From positions 598,923,335 through 598,987,334 of the forward strand of contig NC_081415.1 in the NCBI RefSeq assembly GCF_030272615.1: a stretch of DNA of 64,000 nucleotides. The letters are read 5' to 3'. Shown piece after piece: positions 48,145 to 59,834 of the stretch; positions within the stretch are counted from its first letter, which is position 1, and the number at the start of each line of letters is the position of its first letter. The translations under genes and the position numbers were made by a program. A model generated the notes under the pieces. The model saw only the letters and a program-made list of their open reading frames with translations, was not told the DNA's origin and searched no databases. This DNA is from Cryptomeria japonica. Taxonomy: Eukaryota; Streptophyta; Pinopsida; Cupressales; Cupressaceae.

Positions 48145-49679
48145 TTATGCATAATAGAACAAATCAATATAATAGGCTATTATAAAGAATATATACAAAA
48201 ATATGAAAGAACATTAAATTACCATTACAAACCCATAAACCATTAAATAGTGAAAATAGATATAAATTTGTAAATGTCTCCCTATAAACACCACAACCAT
48301 AACCAAAACAAAAAAAATTCTTACCCGCAAAAACTTAGCTGGTGAGTTGCAAGTCTACAACATCTCTCAGATGATCAAACCGTTTCTTAATTTTGTTCTT
48401 CTGGTTAGTCAATGGATTTAGTTGCATGTTCAAGTTTTCTATTTGAGGCCTTCTGTTTCCCTATATTTGAGACATAATAAAATTCTTGTGAGTAGGAAAT
48501 TGATTCAGGAGTTACGTGTGAAGAATTTGGCAAAGTAAATGATGACAATCAAACTCAAATTTTATCTGTCTTGATTAAAGACTTTTATCTTGATGGCATT
48601 AAATTAAATTTCTTTCTCTATTTTTTGGTGATCTCTAGAGCAAAGGTTGCTTTGCATCGACCTGGGATACATTTAACTTGTGTTGTATCTGTAGAAATAT
48701 GTATCCTAGGATGATGCAATGCAACCTCTGCTCCACCAATACCAGATAGAAGAGAAAGTACTTTAATTTAAAGCCATCACAATAAAATTCTTTCAAGACA
48801 TATATTAGGTATAAAAGGAAGCCTACCCTATCATTTGAAGGGGTTTACCTACAATTCAAGTGATCTCTTAATTATAAAATCAATTCAATTCCAAGTGAAC
48901 ATGCAATCAAGCATTCATCAAGAATTGAAGGAGAAATCAAGTTAATAAAGATATTTAATAAAGATATCATCTTTTAAATTAAGAAATGGGCAAGAGATTA
49001 AGAATACAAACCTTCCATATTGCACACTTCAAGGTATATTAAAATCAGTTTAAAGTGTATTAATTTAGGGACCTTTCATAAAATATTCTCAACTTACATA
49101 TAATAAAAGGATCTGCTCCACCAATACCAGATAGAAGAGAAAGTACTTTAATTTAAAGCCATTGGGATAAAATTCTTTCAAGACATATAAAATCAAGTGA
49201 TCTCTTAGTTATAAAATCAATTCAATTCCAAGTGAACAGGCAATCAAGCATTCAAGGAGAATTCAAGTTGGTGCAAGTGAATTTGGAAGACAAAAGGACT
49301 CAATGAAGCCATTAAAGACTTTTGAAGGTCTTAGGAGTGAAGAGCCAATCAATTATGATGTCTTAATGGGGCAGCCTTAAACAACACACACTAAGCTTTG
49401 ACTGCTTAGGTGTGTTGTGGGCCCATTCCTTCCCTTGACGTCCCTTGACGTCCCTTCCCGTCTGTTTTCGTTAAAAAGACAATCACCGTTAGCATTTGAA
49501 TTCAAACAATGTTCTCACATTTGACTGCATAGAACAAAGCAAATGTCATAAGAAACTCTCATCTACCTCGCAACTATCATAGAATACCTCCCCAAGGAGA
49601 TATTCTCATGTCGTTTCCTGCTTTATGTTGTTGATGAAATACATAAGCATCCTCACAATGCAGTCAATGCAACAAATAG
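48145..49679. other. F interior with local duplications, no gene recognised
   Basis: A block at 48729-48942 (CTGCTCCACCAATACCAG..., CAATTCCAAGTGAACATGC) recurs in shortened form at 49113-49275. A small hairpin (ACACACTAAGC / GCTTAGGTGTGT) lies at about 49386-49415, and a CCCTTGACGT short tandem at 49432-49455. No coding motif. Confidence 0.55.
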
Positions 49680-50031
49680 ATTTCCATTTCAATCAGTTTT
49701 ATTTGCCAACGTACTCTCTACCTGTGCCAAAATGGGAGCTTTGGAACAGAGTATGGGCTTCCATCAAAGCAGAAGGTAAGGGCAATTAATATCAGATGCT
49801 TATGGTTGGAAATGCTCTGTTTGACATGTTTGGAAAATGTGGAAGTATAGATTGCAGGATATGCACAAGATGTGTTTGAAATGGATTTAGAAACTTCCAA
49901 CCAAATGTGATTAGTGAGTATAGATGTTTTAGTGCAACTGCCCAGGTACACATGCATGCAAAATATGTAAGCTTAGATAAGGCACATGAACTATTTGACA
50001 TAATGCCTCAAAGATCACCCAATATCCAATG
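49680..50031 (+). pseudogene. Pentatricopeptide-repeat (PPR) gene fragment in F
   Basis: In shifting frames the plus strand reads FPFQSVLFANVLSTCAKMG, ALEQSMGFHQ, then VGNALFDMFGKCGSID, AGYAQDVFEM and KAHELFDIMPQRSP. This is the wording of plant PLS-class PPR proteins (NAL-DMYAKCG-, AGYAQ, A-LF-MP-R), which act in organelle RNA processing. About three repeats are present, with frameshifts and stops; only a dead fragment carried by the transposon. Confidence 0.75.
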
Positions 50032-52999
50032 AATATAAATCACTATAAATCTATTATGAATATAGTCTCAATATTGCAGAAATTTATTCTATTATGAATG
50101 CAATATTTAGGGATGTAATCTTTATATTTTTTTTTTAATTACGAAAAGGTCCTAATAGAATCCCCAACTAATTAATCTATAGAAAGATACCACTAAAGAA
50201 AGAAATTCAATCCTCACCACTATGGTCTTGAAGGCTTTTAAGACACTTGGATTCTTATTTTGGCTCGCTTTTTCTTCACCCTATGTTAAGATAGTAAACT
50301 AGTTTGAGAGAATCTCTTGGGTGGGAAATTGTGTATGGTTGCAATTATTTTCATGCATGGAAATTGATTTAAAGTTTGGACCAATAGAGGATAAGTATTT
50401 CTTGAACCTTCAAGGACATGTGTAGAGCACCGCATGGATGTTTCTCCATTATTGAACTCTTTGAGTATGTAAGTAAATTATTTTTGGTTGATGACATAGT
50501 AAGTGTGATATTTGTCTTTTCGATATGTTGTGGATAATATTAATCAAATATGGAATTTTTTTGATGCTATATAAACTATGTTTTGGATTGAATTTAGGTA
50601 AGCGAAGAGGTAATGGAAGAATAAAAGAGGTACACAAAGGAAGAAGAGTGAAATAGGTGGTTTGGGATGGAGGTTACAAGTATATATGATAATTCATATG
50701 GATAATTTGTTGTCTATAAAGAGGCAAATAAACTATCACAACTTCAAAATGAATGAATGCCTCATCTACAGAAGTAAAAGGTACCTCTAATGGTTTCAAA
50801 ATTGTCAAAATAGTTATGATATACCAAATAATCAAGTGGAGTATCCTTTAGGTAACTAATATTATCTTCAAACTATTTATTTTGATTTTCATCATATCCT
50901 TTCCATGTGCATTTCCCTTGGTTTTAGTCCCATTTTTTCTTTATTTTATATATATTCAAAACAAAATTTATAGATGCCTCTACTTGTCTCACCACTCATT
51001 AATTGTTTGAGATTTTCATTCCATTAACCAAGGTTGGCATCTATTCTAAGACTTTGTGTCATGGCCAAGCTAAATTATTTGCCTCTAGTTTCTCTCCAAT
51101 CTAGTCACCTAGTAGCATGTGAAATCTATCTCTTCCTAATTATTATTCTCTCCATCTTGTTAATGACCATTTCATTAATGAATCCTTCCTCATAATTTTG
51201 GATAAGTGAGACAATGTTAGCTCAAGGAATCTTTTCAATCCTCTTTCAAGATTCTTTCCCAAGTAATAATCTTGCATATTGGAAAATAAATTACGCTTCT
51301 ATTTTTCCAAGCTACTCTTCCTTATAATGTTTTGATTTATTCTAAAGTGCTCATTGTGACTCATGTTTACTACTCTTCCTATTAGTCTCATTCCAATATC
51401 TCCTACAAAAATATCGAATGATTACATTTATATTTTATTTGTTTCTCCTAAATATCCACAAAATTTGGAACAATAATACAATTTTTCAATAATACTATGA
51501 GCATCACTTTGATGAAATGAGTACTAAGTGATCCATTCTTATGAGGGGTTCATGTAAACTACTCATGAGAATGGGTCAGCTTGACTCTAAAACTATGCAA
51601 GTGAATCTTGATATAAATATCATAGTATGAAAGTCTTGTGAAAACACTCATTCTTCTAGCATTGAAAGTTGTGAGAGAGTTATTAAGGGGATTCTCATGT
51701 GTATAGATTCAATGTATAAGTTCAAGACAAATTTTGAGGTGATATTTCTTTCCTTTTGATACATCTATCTTTAAATTGGATGTTCTTTTGCCTTCATGGT
51801 AGGGAGTAAGTAATTTTTATGTGGGTTCCTTTTCTCATTCTTGGATTATTAAGGAAAACATAGTTTGTGAAGAGGAGGTTTTGCTTGTTATCTTATAAAA
51901 AAATTGGGTATTAGCTATTATAATAAATGATAGACAAAACAATGTCCTCTAAGGCTGTTGAAAAGAAATATCTATATGATGGATTCTCTTCCCAATTTAT
52001 CTTCAAAGTTATTTAGTAAATATTTGGGAAACCAAAATAGGGTATGTTGATTTGCAAAGGAAGAACTAAATCTCCCAAGCTTGTTCCAACAACCATAAAA
52101 TTTTATGATTGGGATGCAAGGGAGATTAGTGGATTTGATGGGTTGGCTTTGGCTAGATTCACCTAAGACAATTGATGATTTATTAGGCATTGTTGCCATC
52201 GATGCATTGTTAAGGTTATTATGGTTGATTATCAAAGCTAGTGGGATTCAAATATAGAGGCGTGTTTAAGATAATTCTTATCATTGGTTGGTTAATAAAA
52301 ATATGTTTTCAAGATTGATGCACAAACATATTAGAAGGGCACTTTTATGATGTATGTGAAATAATCACATTATTAAGCAAAATAATAGGTAATCTATAGG
52401 CAAGAATACTCCATATATAGATATTCTATATTAGGGACATGACTAATTCCACAAACTATAAGATTGACCAGGCTTTTCTCATTAGTGGAACCATATAATA
52501 GCTAGTGCGTATTGTTGGCTAGATGCATGAATTTGTAGTTTCCATACAACTACGAAATGATAATGTTTCTAAGTACAAACCAAGTGGGAACTATGGACCC
52601 ACTAATCTTATTTGTAACAACTCGCCATGACTATATTATGATAAATCTCTTATTGATAATAGAGAGTATCTAATACATTTATTAAGACCCTGATTATGGT
52701 CATGGTAGACCACACAAAGAATGACTTCCATAGGAGGCTAAGAAAGTGATCCATGAACAAGAGTTTGTTTCATTCAATCCTTAACATTAACTATCATTAA
52801 GGTGGAGAAATTTTTGAGGTGAGAAATTTAGTGAAATATTACTTAATATTCTAACTGGAGATATTACATACTAATCATGAAGTGTGAGTTCATATGACTC
52901 ACTGATATATAATGATAAAGTATTACATAATTAAAATTGTAAAAAACACCACCTACTTGATATTAAATTTATTATTATTCTAATGTGCAAAGAATAAAC
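50032..52999. other. F interior, AT-rich, nothing recognised
   Basis: Nearly 3 kb with only short random frames on both strands. No transposase, repeat array or captured gene could be identified by eye; more gene fragments may be hidden by decay. Confidence 0.4.
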
Positions 53000-53003
53000 A
53001 ATA

Positions 53004-53310
53004 TTATCTAGGAATTAAATTTGTTACGGTTTCATCATTAATAGATGGATGGATTGAATGAGTGATCGGTGAAGTAGTTGAATTTGTGCCTATAATTCTA
53101 GAGGTTGGAGAGTTTAAAAGCATTGCATGTACATCGATCATTGACGGCTGAATTAATGCATCTACTTGTGCACATAAAAGGCCCACATGAATGCATCTTA
53201 AAACTTACTCATTGGATATGCTTTCTACTATTGCTTTGTCAATCACATCCACAATATTTCCTCTCACAAAAGATTTCCATACCTAAACAAGAATGACTAA
53301 TACTCATCTT
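53004..53310 (-). pseudogene. Receptor-like kinase C-terminal fragment in F
   Basis: The minus strand reads WKSFVRGNIVDVIDKAIVES, then VLRCIHVGLLCAQVDALIQP and a Ser/Thr-rich tail ending NLIPR with a stop. This is the end of a plant receptor-like kinase domain (usual pattern W..G...ELVDP...CIHVGLLCVQ....RP.M..V..ML). One in-frame stop after SNE. Confidence 0.8.
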
Positions 53311-53334
53311 GATGAGATATATAATATAAAAAAA

Positions 53335-53790
53335 TTGTTTTATCTTGTATTTTCGCCACCAGCTTAACCTCATTTAGAAATTGCTCCTTTCCTTGCGTTG
53401 ATTGAATGGAAAGTCTCTTTACTGCTATTTGTATTCCATTTGGCATTGTCCCCTAACAGAAAGACAACACAATAATCTTATGATTATATCTCACTATGAA
53501 TTTATAACCGATTCCAGAACTATAAATTGAGTAAAATACTGCTTGAAACTTGTTCTGATAAATTAATCGATATTAGAAAAGAGGACCACTAAGGAAAACT
53601 CATTAATCCTATGTTTATATCTGACTATAAATTTATAACCATTTTCGGAACTATAGAAAAGAGGGCCACTAAGGATTATGTTACCTTGTATACAGCGCCA
53701 AATCCTCCCTTTCCAAGCTTGTTATTTTCATGGAAATTGTTAGTTGCGGCCTTGATATTTTCCAACTTACATATTATCTCCTACTCCTAG
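53335..53790 (-). pseudogene. Receptor-like kinase N-lobe fragment with intron, in F
   Basis: The first exon (about 53790-53685, minus strand) reads ENIKAATNNFHENNKLGKGG and FGAVYK, the kinase ATP-binding loop. A GT...AG intron of 232 bp follows (53684-53453), then the second exon GTMPNGIQIAVKRLSIQSTQ, GKEQFLNEVKLVAKIQ (about 53452-53345) with the VAIK-type Lys. The catalytic core (HRD, DFG, APE) is missing: the C-terminal exon follows within about 30 bp. Most like the cysteine-rich (DUF26) or S-domain receptor kinases. The kept intron shows capture from genomic DNA. Confidence 0.82.
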
Positions 53791-54493
53791 CCAATCACTG
53801 TGTCTACCTCTCTGTCTAGATTCTCTAGATAAGTATTACACAGGGAGAAATGGGGGTGATGGGGGAGGAGATTACAATCTTGTATCACGATATAGATTTA
53901 TTTTCCGACCATAATGTAATGAAAATGAACCAAAAATTTTCTTGATTCTGTTCTAATACCCTGACTAGCAAGGAATTTTGTTGATACAACTGTAGCACAA
54001 GTTCAAGAAAATTTCACTGCAAAACTACCATTCCTCAAGAGCGCTCGCATCCATAATTCTTTCTCAAAGATGACTTCTTCCTCTGTCCATAGCTCTTATT
54101 GCTATTGACAAAGGCTCGGGCGTCGCCGTTTACACAACCCATTTTGGGCTCCCTTGCGGTCATCCTCACTGGTTATGTGCCAGCCCTTGGCACTTTGTGC
54201 CTGTGGCACTTCATTCCCCCATTCCCCACTGCAGCCATGTTTGTCACACCAATGATCGCTATAGAGGTGGGATGAATGAGAGGTGGGATTTTGTAAAGAG
54301 GTGGGATTTATGAAATGACTTGGTCTTCTTTTTTTTTTAAGTAATGCACGCGGTCGTCAGAATTTTGATGAACATGAGCACTTTTTCTAAAAAACCCCTA
54401 ATGTCATTGCATTATCATCAGAATTCCAATGAAATCAGGCATTTTTTCAAAAAAAAATCAAGTTTGATCACAATATACCTTCTCCGTCGGAAA
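53791..54493. other. F right part, non-coding
   Basis: No gene recognised between the kinase fragment and the right terminal repeat. The last 150 bp carry the right subterminal CGTCAGAATT-type motifs. Confidence 0.45.
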
Positions 54494-54527
54494 CCTTCGT
54501 CAGAATTTTAGGCTAAATGTATGAGTG
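54494..54527 (-). repeat. Right terminal inverted repeat of F
   Basis: Matches the left end with several changes; the terminal CACTA is CACTC here. Confidence 0.78.
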
Positions 54528-54530
54528 CAA

Positions 54531-55657
54531 GGTGTTTTCAGTGGTCAAATGGATGAAACTCAAATTAAGGGACATCCAGAAGGTCAAAGTAACACATCAC
54601 TTGATGTTGAGACCAATCATAATCCTCCAGTGGTGGACAGCTCAGCAGCCCCTGAGATCTAAAGGGATGATATTGCACCAAGTGGCAACATCGGTGCACA
54701 AGATAAAGGGGATGGAGAAGAGATAAAAGATGTTGAGGGTGCAGAGGCTAAGGTCGATGAGGTTGATAAAGGCAAAAGATTAATTGATCTAGAAATTGTC
54801 AATCCTCTGGTTACTATGACCCCACCTTAGATCCCTATCAATTTTGATGGTCCTGTCAACCTTGGACATATGTCTCCTGTTGAAAATATCATGCTCGTAG
54901 TTGCAATTCAAGCTCAGGATAGCTAGGATCTGGTAAAGTATAAATCAAAAGACAAGAAACTCATTTTGATGTCATTTGATTTTTTGCAGAAGGTGGCTCT
55001 GAATGTACAGTTAGATTCTAATGCCAAGCCCTCTGGTAAATTGTTGCAATTGGTTAATAGTGTATATACCAATTTTGATTCTTTAGAGAAGTCTGATACT
55101 AAAAGAGTTTTGAATAGATTTAAGGATGTTAGGATGCAAACATTCTGGAAGATGATTAAGGATGATAGAGTGAGATTAAATAAAGGTCTGCAGGTTATCT
55201 CAGATGCATTGACAAAAGGTGGAAAATTGTATAAGTCTTGTCTAATTTTGCCTAAATTCACTATAGACATAGACAAGCAAATAAGTGTTTTCTAGGATAA
55301 TCTTGCTAGTATTTCTTAGTCCTTTAATCCTAATGTAGCTCCAACCAGTAGTGTTGAAGGACAAATTTTGGTTCTAAATGATCAAATCTCAAGGCTCAAT
55401 GTAGAGAAGGACAAAATTTTGAGGAGAGTAGGTGAACTCTGGAACTTAATTGCCCCCGATTAGACACCATGATAAGTAATAAGGTAGACTATATGAAGGC
55501 TATGGAAAAACCTATGTCATCTAATCTGAAGGAGGTAGAGATCCATGCCACTGTATTTAGTGAATTTTTTACTATTTTGGATAACTTGAAGAGCAGGTGG
55601 GATACTCACCTAGGATCCTTGAAGACCATTTTTGTTAACATCTTCAAGTATTTTTAA
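54531..55657 (+). pseudogene. Element C second gene, C-terminal part
   Basis: Continues in frame from 45581 once F and its CAA duplication are removed. An acidic linker (GDGEEIKDVEGAEAKVDEV) and PVNLGHMSPVENIMLV are followed by a helical, coiled-coil-rich region (KRVLNRFKDVRMQTFWKMIK, QILVLNDQISRLNVEKDKIL). A frameshift near 55465 leads to the last 63 codons, ending at 55657. The D counterpart has PANLTSPIDL and a similar helical tail. Stops occur at 54660, 54829 and 55295, among others. Function unknown. Confidence 0.7.
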
Positions 55658-55872
55658 AATATCCGGTAAGTATCTATGTATATAAGTTTTGGGCAACACC
55701 CCATCTTTGGCATTGTTGTCAAAGAGGGATAGGAAAGGTGAAAAATGTATTGTATAGAAGAGTGGAATTCTTTGTCTAAGGGGGACCCTTAGAAATTATT
55801 TTGATTCGGTGTATAGTGCTCAACACTTAGTCATTTTTCATGAGTGTTGTCATCAATGCCAACGAGGGAGAT
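55658..55872 (+). promoter_or_regulatory. Element C 3' untranslated region with polypurine tracts
   Basis: GTCAAAGAGGGATAGGAAAGG near 55717 and AACGAGGGAGAT at 55861-55872 against the 3' LTR. Same double-tract layout as A and G. Confidence 0.65.
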
Positions 55873-56848
55873 TGTTGGCAATTGACATTCATCTGATGGT
55901 TTCTGGTAGTTTTTGGTGGTTGATTATTGGTTTAGGGTTGTCATTGATAACAACTCTTCTTACAGATTCGATTGGTGGTCGCAATTCTTCTTATCTGGAA
56001 GTAAGTGTTATTGGTATCCTATTAACCGGTATTTTAGGAAGAACCAAGCAGTTTTGGCTCTGAAAGCTTTTTGGTGATTGTGGTTTATTGTATCATGTTG
56101 GGATTGATTGGGCCGACATAGACACATCATTTAATTGTTATTTTGTTGATCCATACTTATCTTTTGTGATCCGATCAAGCCGACATGAGACTACATGTTA
56201 CACTGGCAGACTGACATGGTAAATGACCTATTTTGTGATTGTCCGTATATAAGTTTCATGTGGATGATCTTTTTGGTGTATGATGTGATTGTATGTGAGT
56301 GAGTGATGATTAAAAATAATTTGTAGCATAGTTTCACATGCACATTCTTGATTCAGTAGCTGACTAAGACTGTGAATAGGGCAAAACAGAGTAGAACAAC
56401 GAAGGTGATCCAATCAGTATATTTAGAACTCAACCAAAACTCACCCAGATATTGTAGATGCTATTTCAGAGTGCATTCACTGTAATTCATCATTCTAACT
56501 AATTTGTAAGGGAGTGAGCCTTCCTTGAGGGTTGTAGCCTTTCGGGTTATTATAATTGAGCAGTGAGCTCTAGGCAGTGTGCATGAATGCCTGTGCATTC
56601 CTATATTGTAATATTATTTTTCTACTAGCCATAGTGGAATAATATTGTGGGTTCAAATACCACCATGTTTTTTCCCATTTGGGTTTCCACATAAAAAATT
56701 TGGTGTTATACTTTTGTGGTTGTTTATTCTATGTTTCTACATTTTAGTTTCATCTATTTGCTTTCGGTGGTTTAAAGTTAAGTTTGAAAAATCTACTAAC
56801 TGATAGATCACTGATTCACCCCCCTCTCAGTGATCCCTAATTACAACA
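55873..56848 (+). repeat. 3' LTR of element C
   Basis: 976 bp, TGTTGGCAATTGACATTC ... AATTACAACA, colinear with the 5' LTR and followed by the atgat duplication. Confidence 0.93.
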
Positions 56849-56853
56849 ATGAT

Positions 56854-57055
56854 CATACTGGAGCTCACCGGATCAAAAACTGGACTCTACCAGTGACTGA
56901 ACAAAAAGACAAAAACCTCAAATGTAATCATCGGATCAAGTGATATGATCAAGAAGACTTCTAGATAACTAAAACTAATTCTCTGAAACACCAAAATACA
57001 AGAATATGTTGACATCAATGACAACAACATATCTTAGCAGCAACAATGTCCAACA
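56854..57055 (-). repeat. 3' LTR of copia G, proximal part
   Basis: The minus strand starts TGTTGGACATTGTTGCTG at 57055, directly after the purine tract, and runs to the C insertion point. Confidence 0.82.
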
Positions 57056-57403
57056 AATTCCCCCTTTAGCATTAATGGCAACATATAAATGTGAAAAACA
57101 ATCAATGCAAAGGAATGAAACAACATTAGCAAAATCCAAAAAGCTCCCCCTAAGATCATGCACACAAAGCTCCAAAGATAAATTAGTTTTTCATATGCTT
57201 CTCTCCCCCTTTGACAACAATGCTAAAGAAATAAACTAATCAAGTTCTTTCCCCACTAGAAAGAACAATATCTCCCTCTTAGAATAAATTCATAGCTCTG
57301 AAACAATTCACTAACTACTCTAGCAAAGTAGCAACAACAACTCATCGACCTAGATAAAGAGATAAGATTGTGAAGTCCAGTGGATTGATGCATTTCTATG
57401 CAC
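57056..57403 (-). other. Copia G 3' untranslated region with two purine tracts
   Basis: GCTAAAGGGGGAATT (minus strand, 57070-57056) abuts the LTR; a second tract, CAAAGGGGGAGAG, lies at about 57202-57214. Same two-tract layout as copia A. The rest is non-coding. Confidence 0.65.
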
Positions 57404-58783
57404 CTAGTTCTCATCTGGAGCAGTAGAGACCCCTAATTTGTCTATCAAATACACAAATGTATCTACAGGCAAAGGCTTAGTGAAAATATCTGCAATCTGA
57501 TCTTTTGTAGATACATACGCTAGTTTTACTTCTTCATCACTAACTTTATCCCTTAAGAAATGATACTTAATTGATACATGCTCAGTTTTATAATGCAGTA
57601 CCAAATTCTTGGAAATATTAATAACACTTTAGTTGTCATAGTAAATAACAGTAGGCTCATCATACACAACTCTACTGTCTTGCAGCATCTATTTCATCCA
57701 ATCTACTTGAGTATGATTTGTAGAAGCAACAATGTATTCAACTTCATTAGTAGATAGAGATATAGAATCTTGTTTTTTGCTCACCCATGACACCAGATTC
57801 TTCCCCAAAAAGAAAGCTCCACCAATAGTGCTCTTTCAGTCATCTACATCACCTGCCCAATCAGCATCAGTATAGGCACACAACATAAATTCATCATTCT
57901 TTGGATACCACAACCCATAGTCAACAGTTCCCTTCAAGTATCTTAAAATTCTTTTAATAGCAGTAACATGAGCCTCTTTAGGATCATCTTGAAATCTGGC
58001 ACAAAGACACACAACATGCATAATATTTGGTCTAGTCTGAGTCAGGTACAATAGTCCACCAACCATAGATCTATGCAAGGTCTGATTCACTTTCTTAGAC
58101 TCATCATTCTTAGATGATTTGCATCCAGTCACCATAGGAGTTCCAATAAGAATCATCTAACCCAAATTTCTTCAACAATTCCTTCACATACTTAGATTGA
58201 GAAATGAAAATACCTTTATCGGTCTAAGTAATTTACAATCCTAAGAAGAATTTCATCTCACCTATCATAGACATCTCAAATTCCTTTTGCATATCATCAA
58301 CAAACTTCATACTCAAGTCATCATCTCCTCCAAAAATAATATCATCCATAAATACTTCAACAATAAAAATGTTATCATTCTCAACCTTAAAGTATAAGTT
58401 ACTATCAGTAGTACGTTTACAAAATCCTAGCTTCATCAAATACTTATCTAATCTTGCATACCATGCTTTAGGGGCTTGCTTCAATCTACATACCATGTCT
58501 CCTTCATCTGATAAGGAAAATCCTTCTAGTTGCTCAATGTAGACTTCCTCCTCAAGATCACCATTCAAAAAGGCTAACTTGAAATCCATATGATAAACCT
58601 TGAAATTTTTATAAGCAACATATGCAAGCAGCAATCTAACAGCTTCAATTCTAGCTACAGGAGAAAAAGTTTCTTCATAATCAATACCTTCCTTCTGAGA
58701 GCATCCCTTACATACCAATCTTGCTTTATTTCTTACCACTTCACCAGCTTCATTCAATTTATTTTAGAACACCCATTTAGTGT
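57404..58783 (-). pseudogene. Copia G reverse transcriptase (main part) and RNase H (broken)
   Basis: Minus strand, starting at KWVF just right of solo LTR I. Reverse transcriptase shows [23 protein letters not shown], the catalytic box FMDDIIFGG (near 58345) and EMKFFLGL. RNase H shows YTDADWAGDVDD, FFLGKNLVSW, INISKNLVLH, IKYHFLRD and DIFTKPLPVD. Stops sit at KWVF*NK, FLGL*ITQ, DVDD*KST and YYDN*SVI. A deletion of a few codons removes the usual LYGLKQ phrase (KQAPKAW follows CRL directly). Confidence 0.92.
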
Positions 58784-59834
58784 TGTATACACTAAAACAT
58801 GGCTATGACTAATTAAATAAATATTTATTATTTATTTATTAATTATTCTTCTATTAAATAATTAAATTAAAAAGTTTATTTATTTAATTAAGTTAGTGTT
58901 TCTTCTATATCAATCTTATTAAATATTAATTAGTTAATCATCCAATATCAATTCTTCTAAAGTCTTCAACAATTAAATAATCCTATAATTATCTAAATCC
59001 CCTTTTCCACCTCACTTCATCTCCACATCACTCAGTATTGCCAACTCATATTTATGTGGCTAAATATATTAAATTTTTTTAATTATTAATTAGCCATATT
59101 AAAGCTTAACTTCTATTTCCTAAAATAAAAGAATGAGTATGTACACTTAATTCTCAACTTCCCTATATTCTCTCCACAACTCCTACATCTTTGGAGGAGG
59201 TTGTCTACACATCATCCTGATAAACTTCCACTTGTCCCACATTTCCAAAATCTCCTCCAACCATCATATATTCCTTGGGTCTTCATCCTCGGTCAAGGTG
59301 AGCATCTTGCCACTTGGACTCCCCTTCCTCCTTTTTCTCTCACATTCCAACTAATCCTTCATAGCCATCAATCTTACATGATTCAATCTCAACCATTGAT
59401 CTCTGCCACATGGGATTTTTCTCATGAAAATCTATAAAAAGATCATTTCTCTAGCATTTTGAATCTAGTAGTTATCTTGCATTCACATGAGTTTTTGAAC
59501 ATTCAAGCATTTCAAGCAATTCACAGTGTGCCTTTGGCTCATAGGTTTAATCTTTTTCATATAGTTGCATAAATTATTTACCTTTGCATACAACATCCAG
59601 TTATCAAGAGTCCATTCATCATTTGTCATCTTGGAAGCTACAACCATTGCAATTTGAGAGCAACATATGCAACAAGATCAAAGATGATAGGACATAATGA
59701 GACAACAAGTGGAGGTTTATTATTTTAAATATTTCTCTTTTAATTGTTTCATTGGTAATTTTCCTATAGGTTTATATTATTGTGAAACTAAAAAATCTTG
59801 CAGGTTCATTCTTGACATATTTATAGGTTACACA
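58784..59834 (+). repeat. Solo LTR I inside the copia G reverse transcriptase
   Basis: 1,051 bp from TGTATACACTAAAAC to GGTTACACA, flanked by agtgt (58779-58783) and agtgc (59835-59839). The reverse-transcriptase reading GT|KW resumes exactly when it is removed. Plus orientation is suggested by a TATA box ATCTATAAAAAG at about 59430 and by the AT-rich TTAATTAAATAAATA upstream part, like the LTRs of N and P. Confidence 0.85.

Larger units (their letters stand above)
45582..54527. mobile_element. CACTA transposon F, non-autonomous, carrying captured gene fragments
   Basis: The left end is CACTACTGCATTTGGGTC. The right end, read inwards on the minus strand, is CACTCATACATTTAGCC. A 3-bp TSD CAA lies at 45579-45581 and 54528-54530, as expected for the CACTA (En/Spm) superfamily. 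Subterminal regions carry many short GTCAGAATTC(T/C)GAC-like motifs. Removing F restores the reading frame of the element C second gene, which confirms the ends. No transposase (TNP2-like) frame is recognisable. The interior holds an inverted repeat of a DRM methyltransferase fragment, a PPR fragment and a receptor-kinase fragment, so it is a Pack-type or gene-capturing element. Confidence 0.88.
34096..56848 (+). mobile_element. Element C, non-autonomous LTR element with gag-like gene plus novel second gene
   Basis: Perfect 5-bp TSD atgat at 34091-34095 and 56849-56853. LTRs are 34096-35055 and 55873-56848. PBS for initiator tRNA-Met at 35058, purine tract at 55861-55872. Removing the nested D and F leaves about 7 kb holding a coiled-coil and four-zinc-knuckle gag-like gene and a second gene of roughly 1,100 codons. 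There is no protease, integrase, reverse transcriptase or RNase H, so it depends on another element. It sits inside the LTR of copia G, whose LTR it resembles. Confidence 0.92.

Noticed and set aside
49386-49415. A miniature inverted-repeat transposon
   Set aside because: Only a 12-bp stem with a short loop and no visible target duplication.
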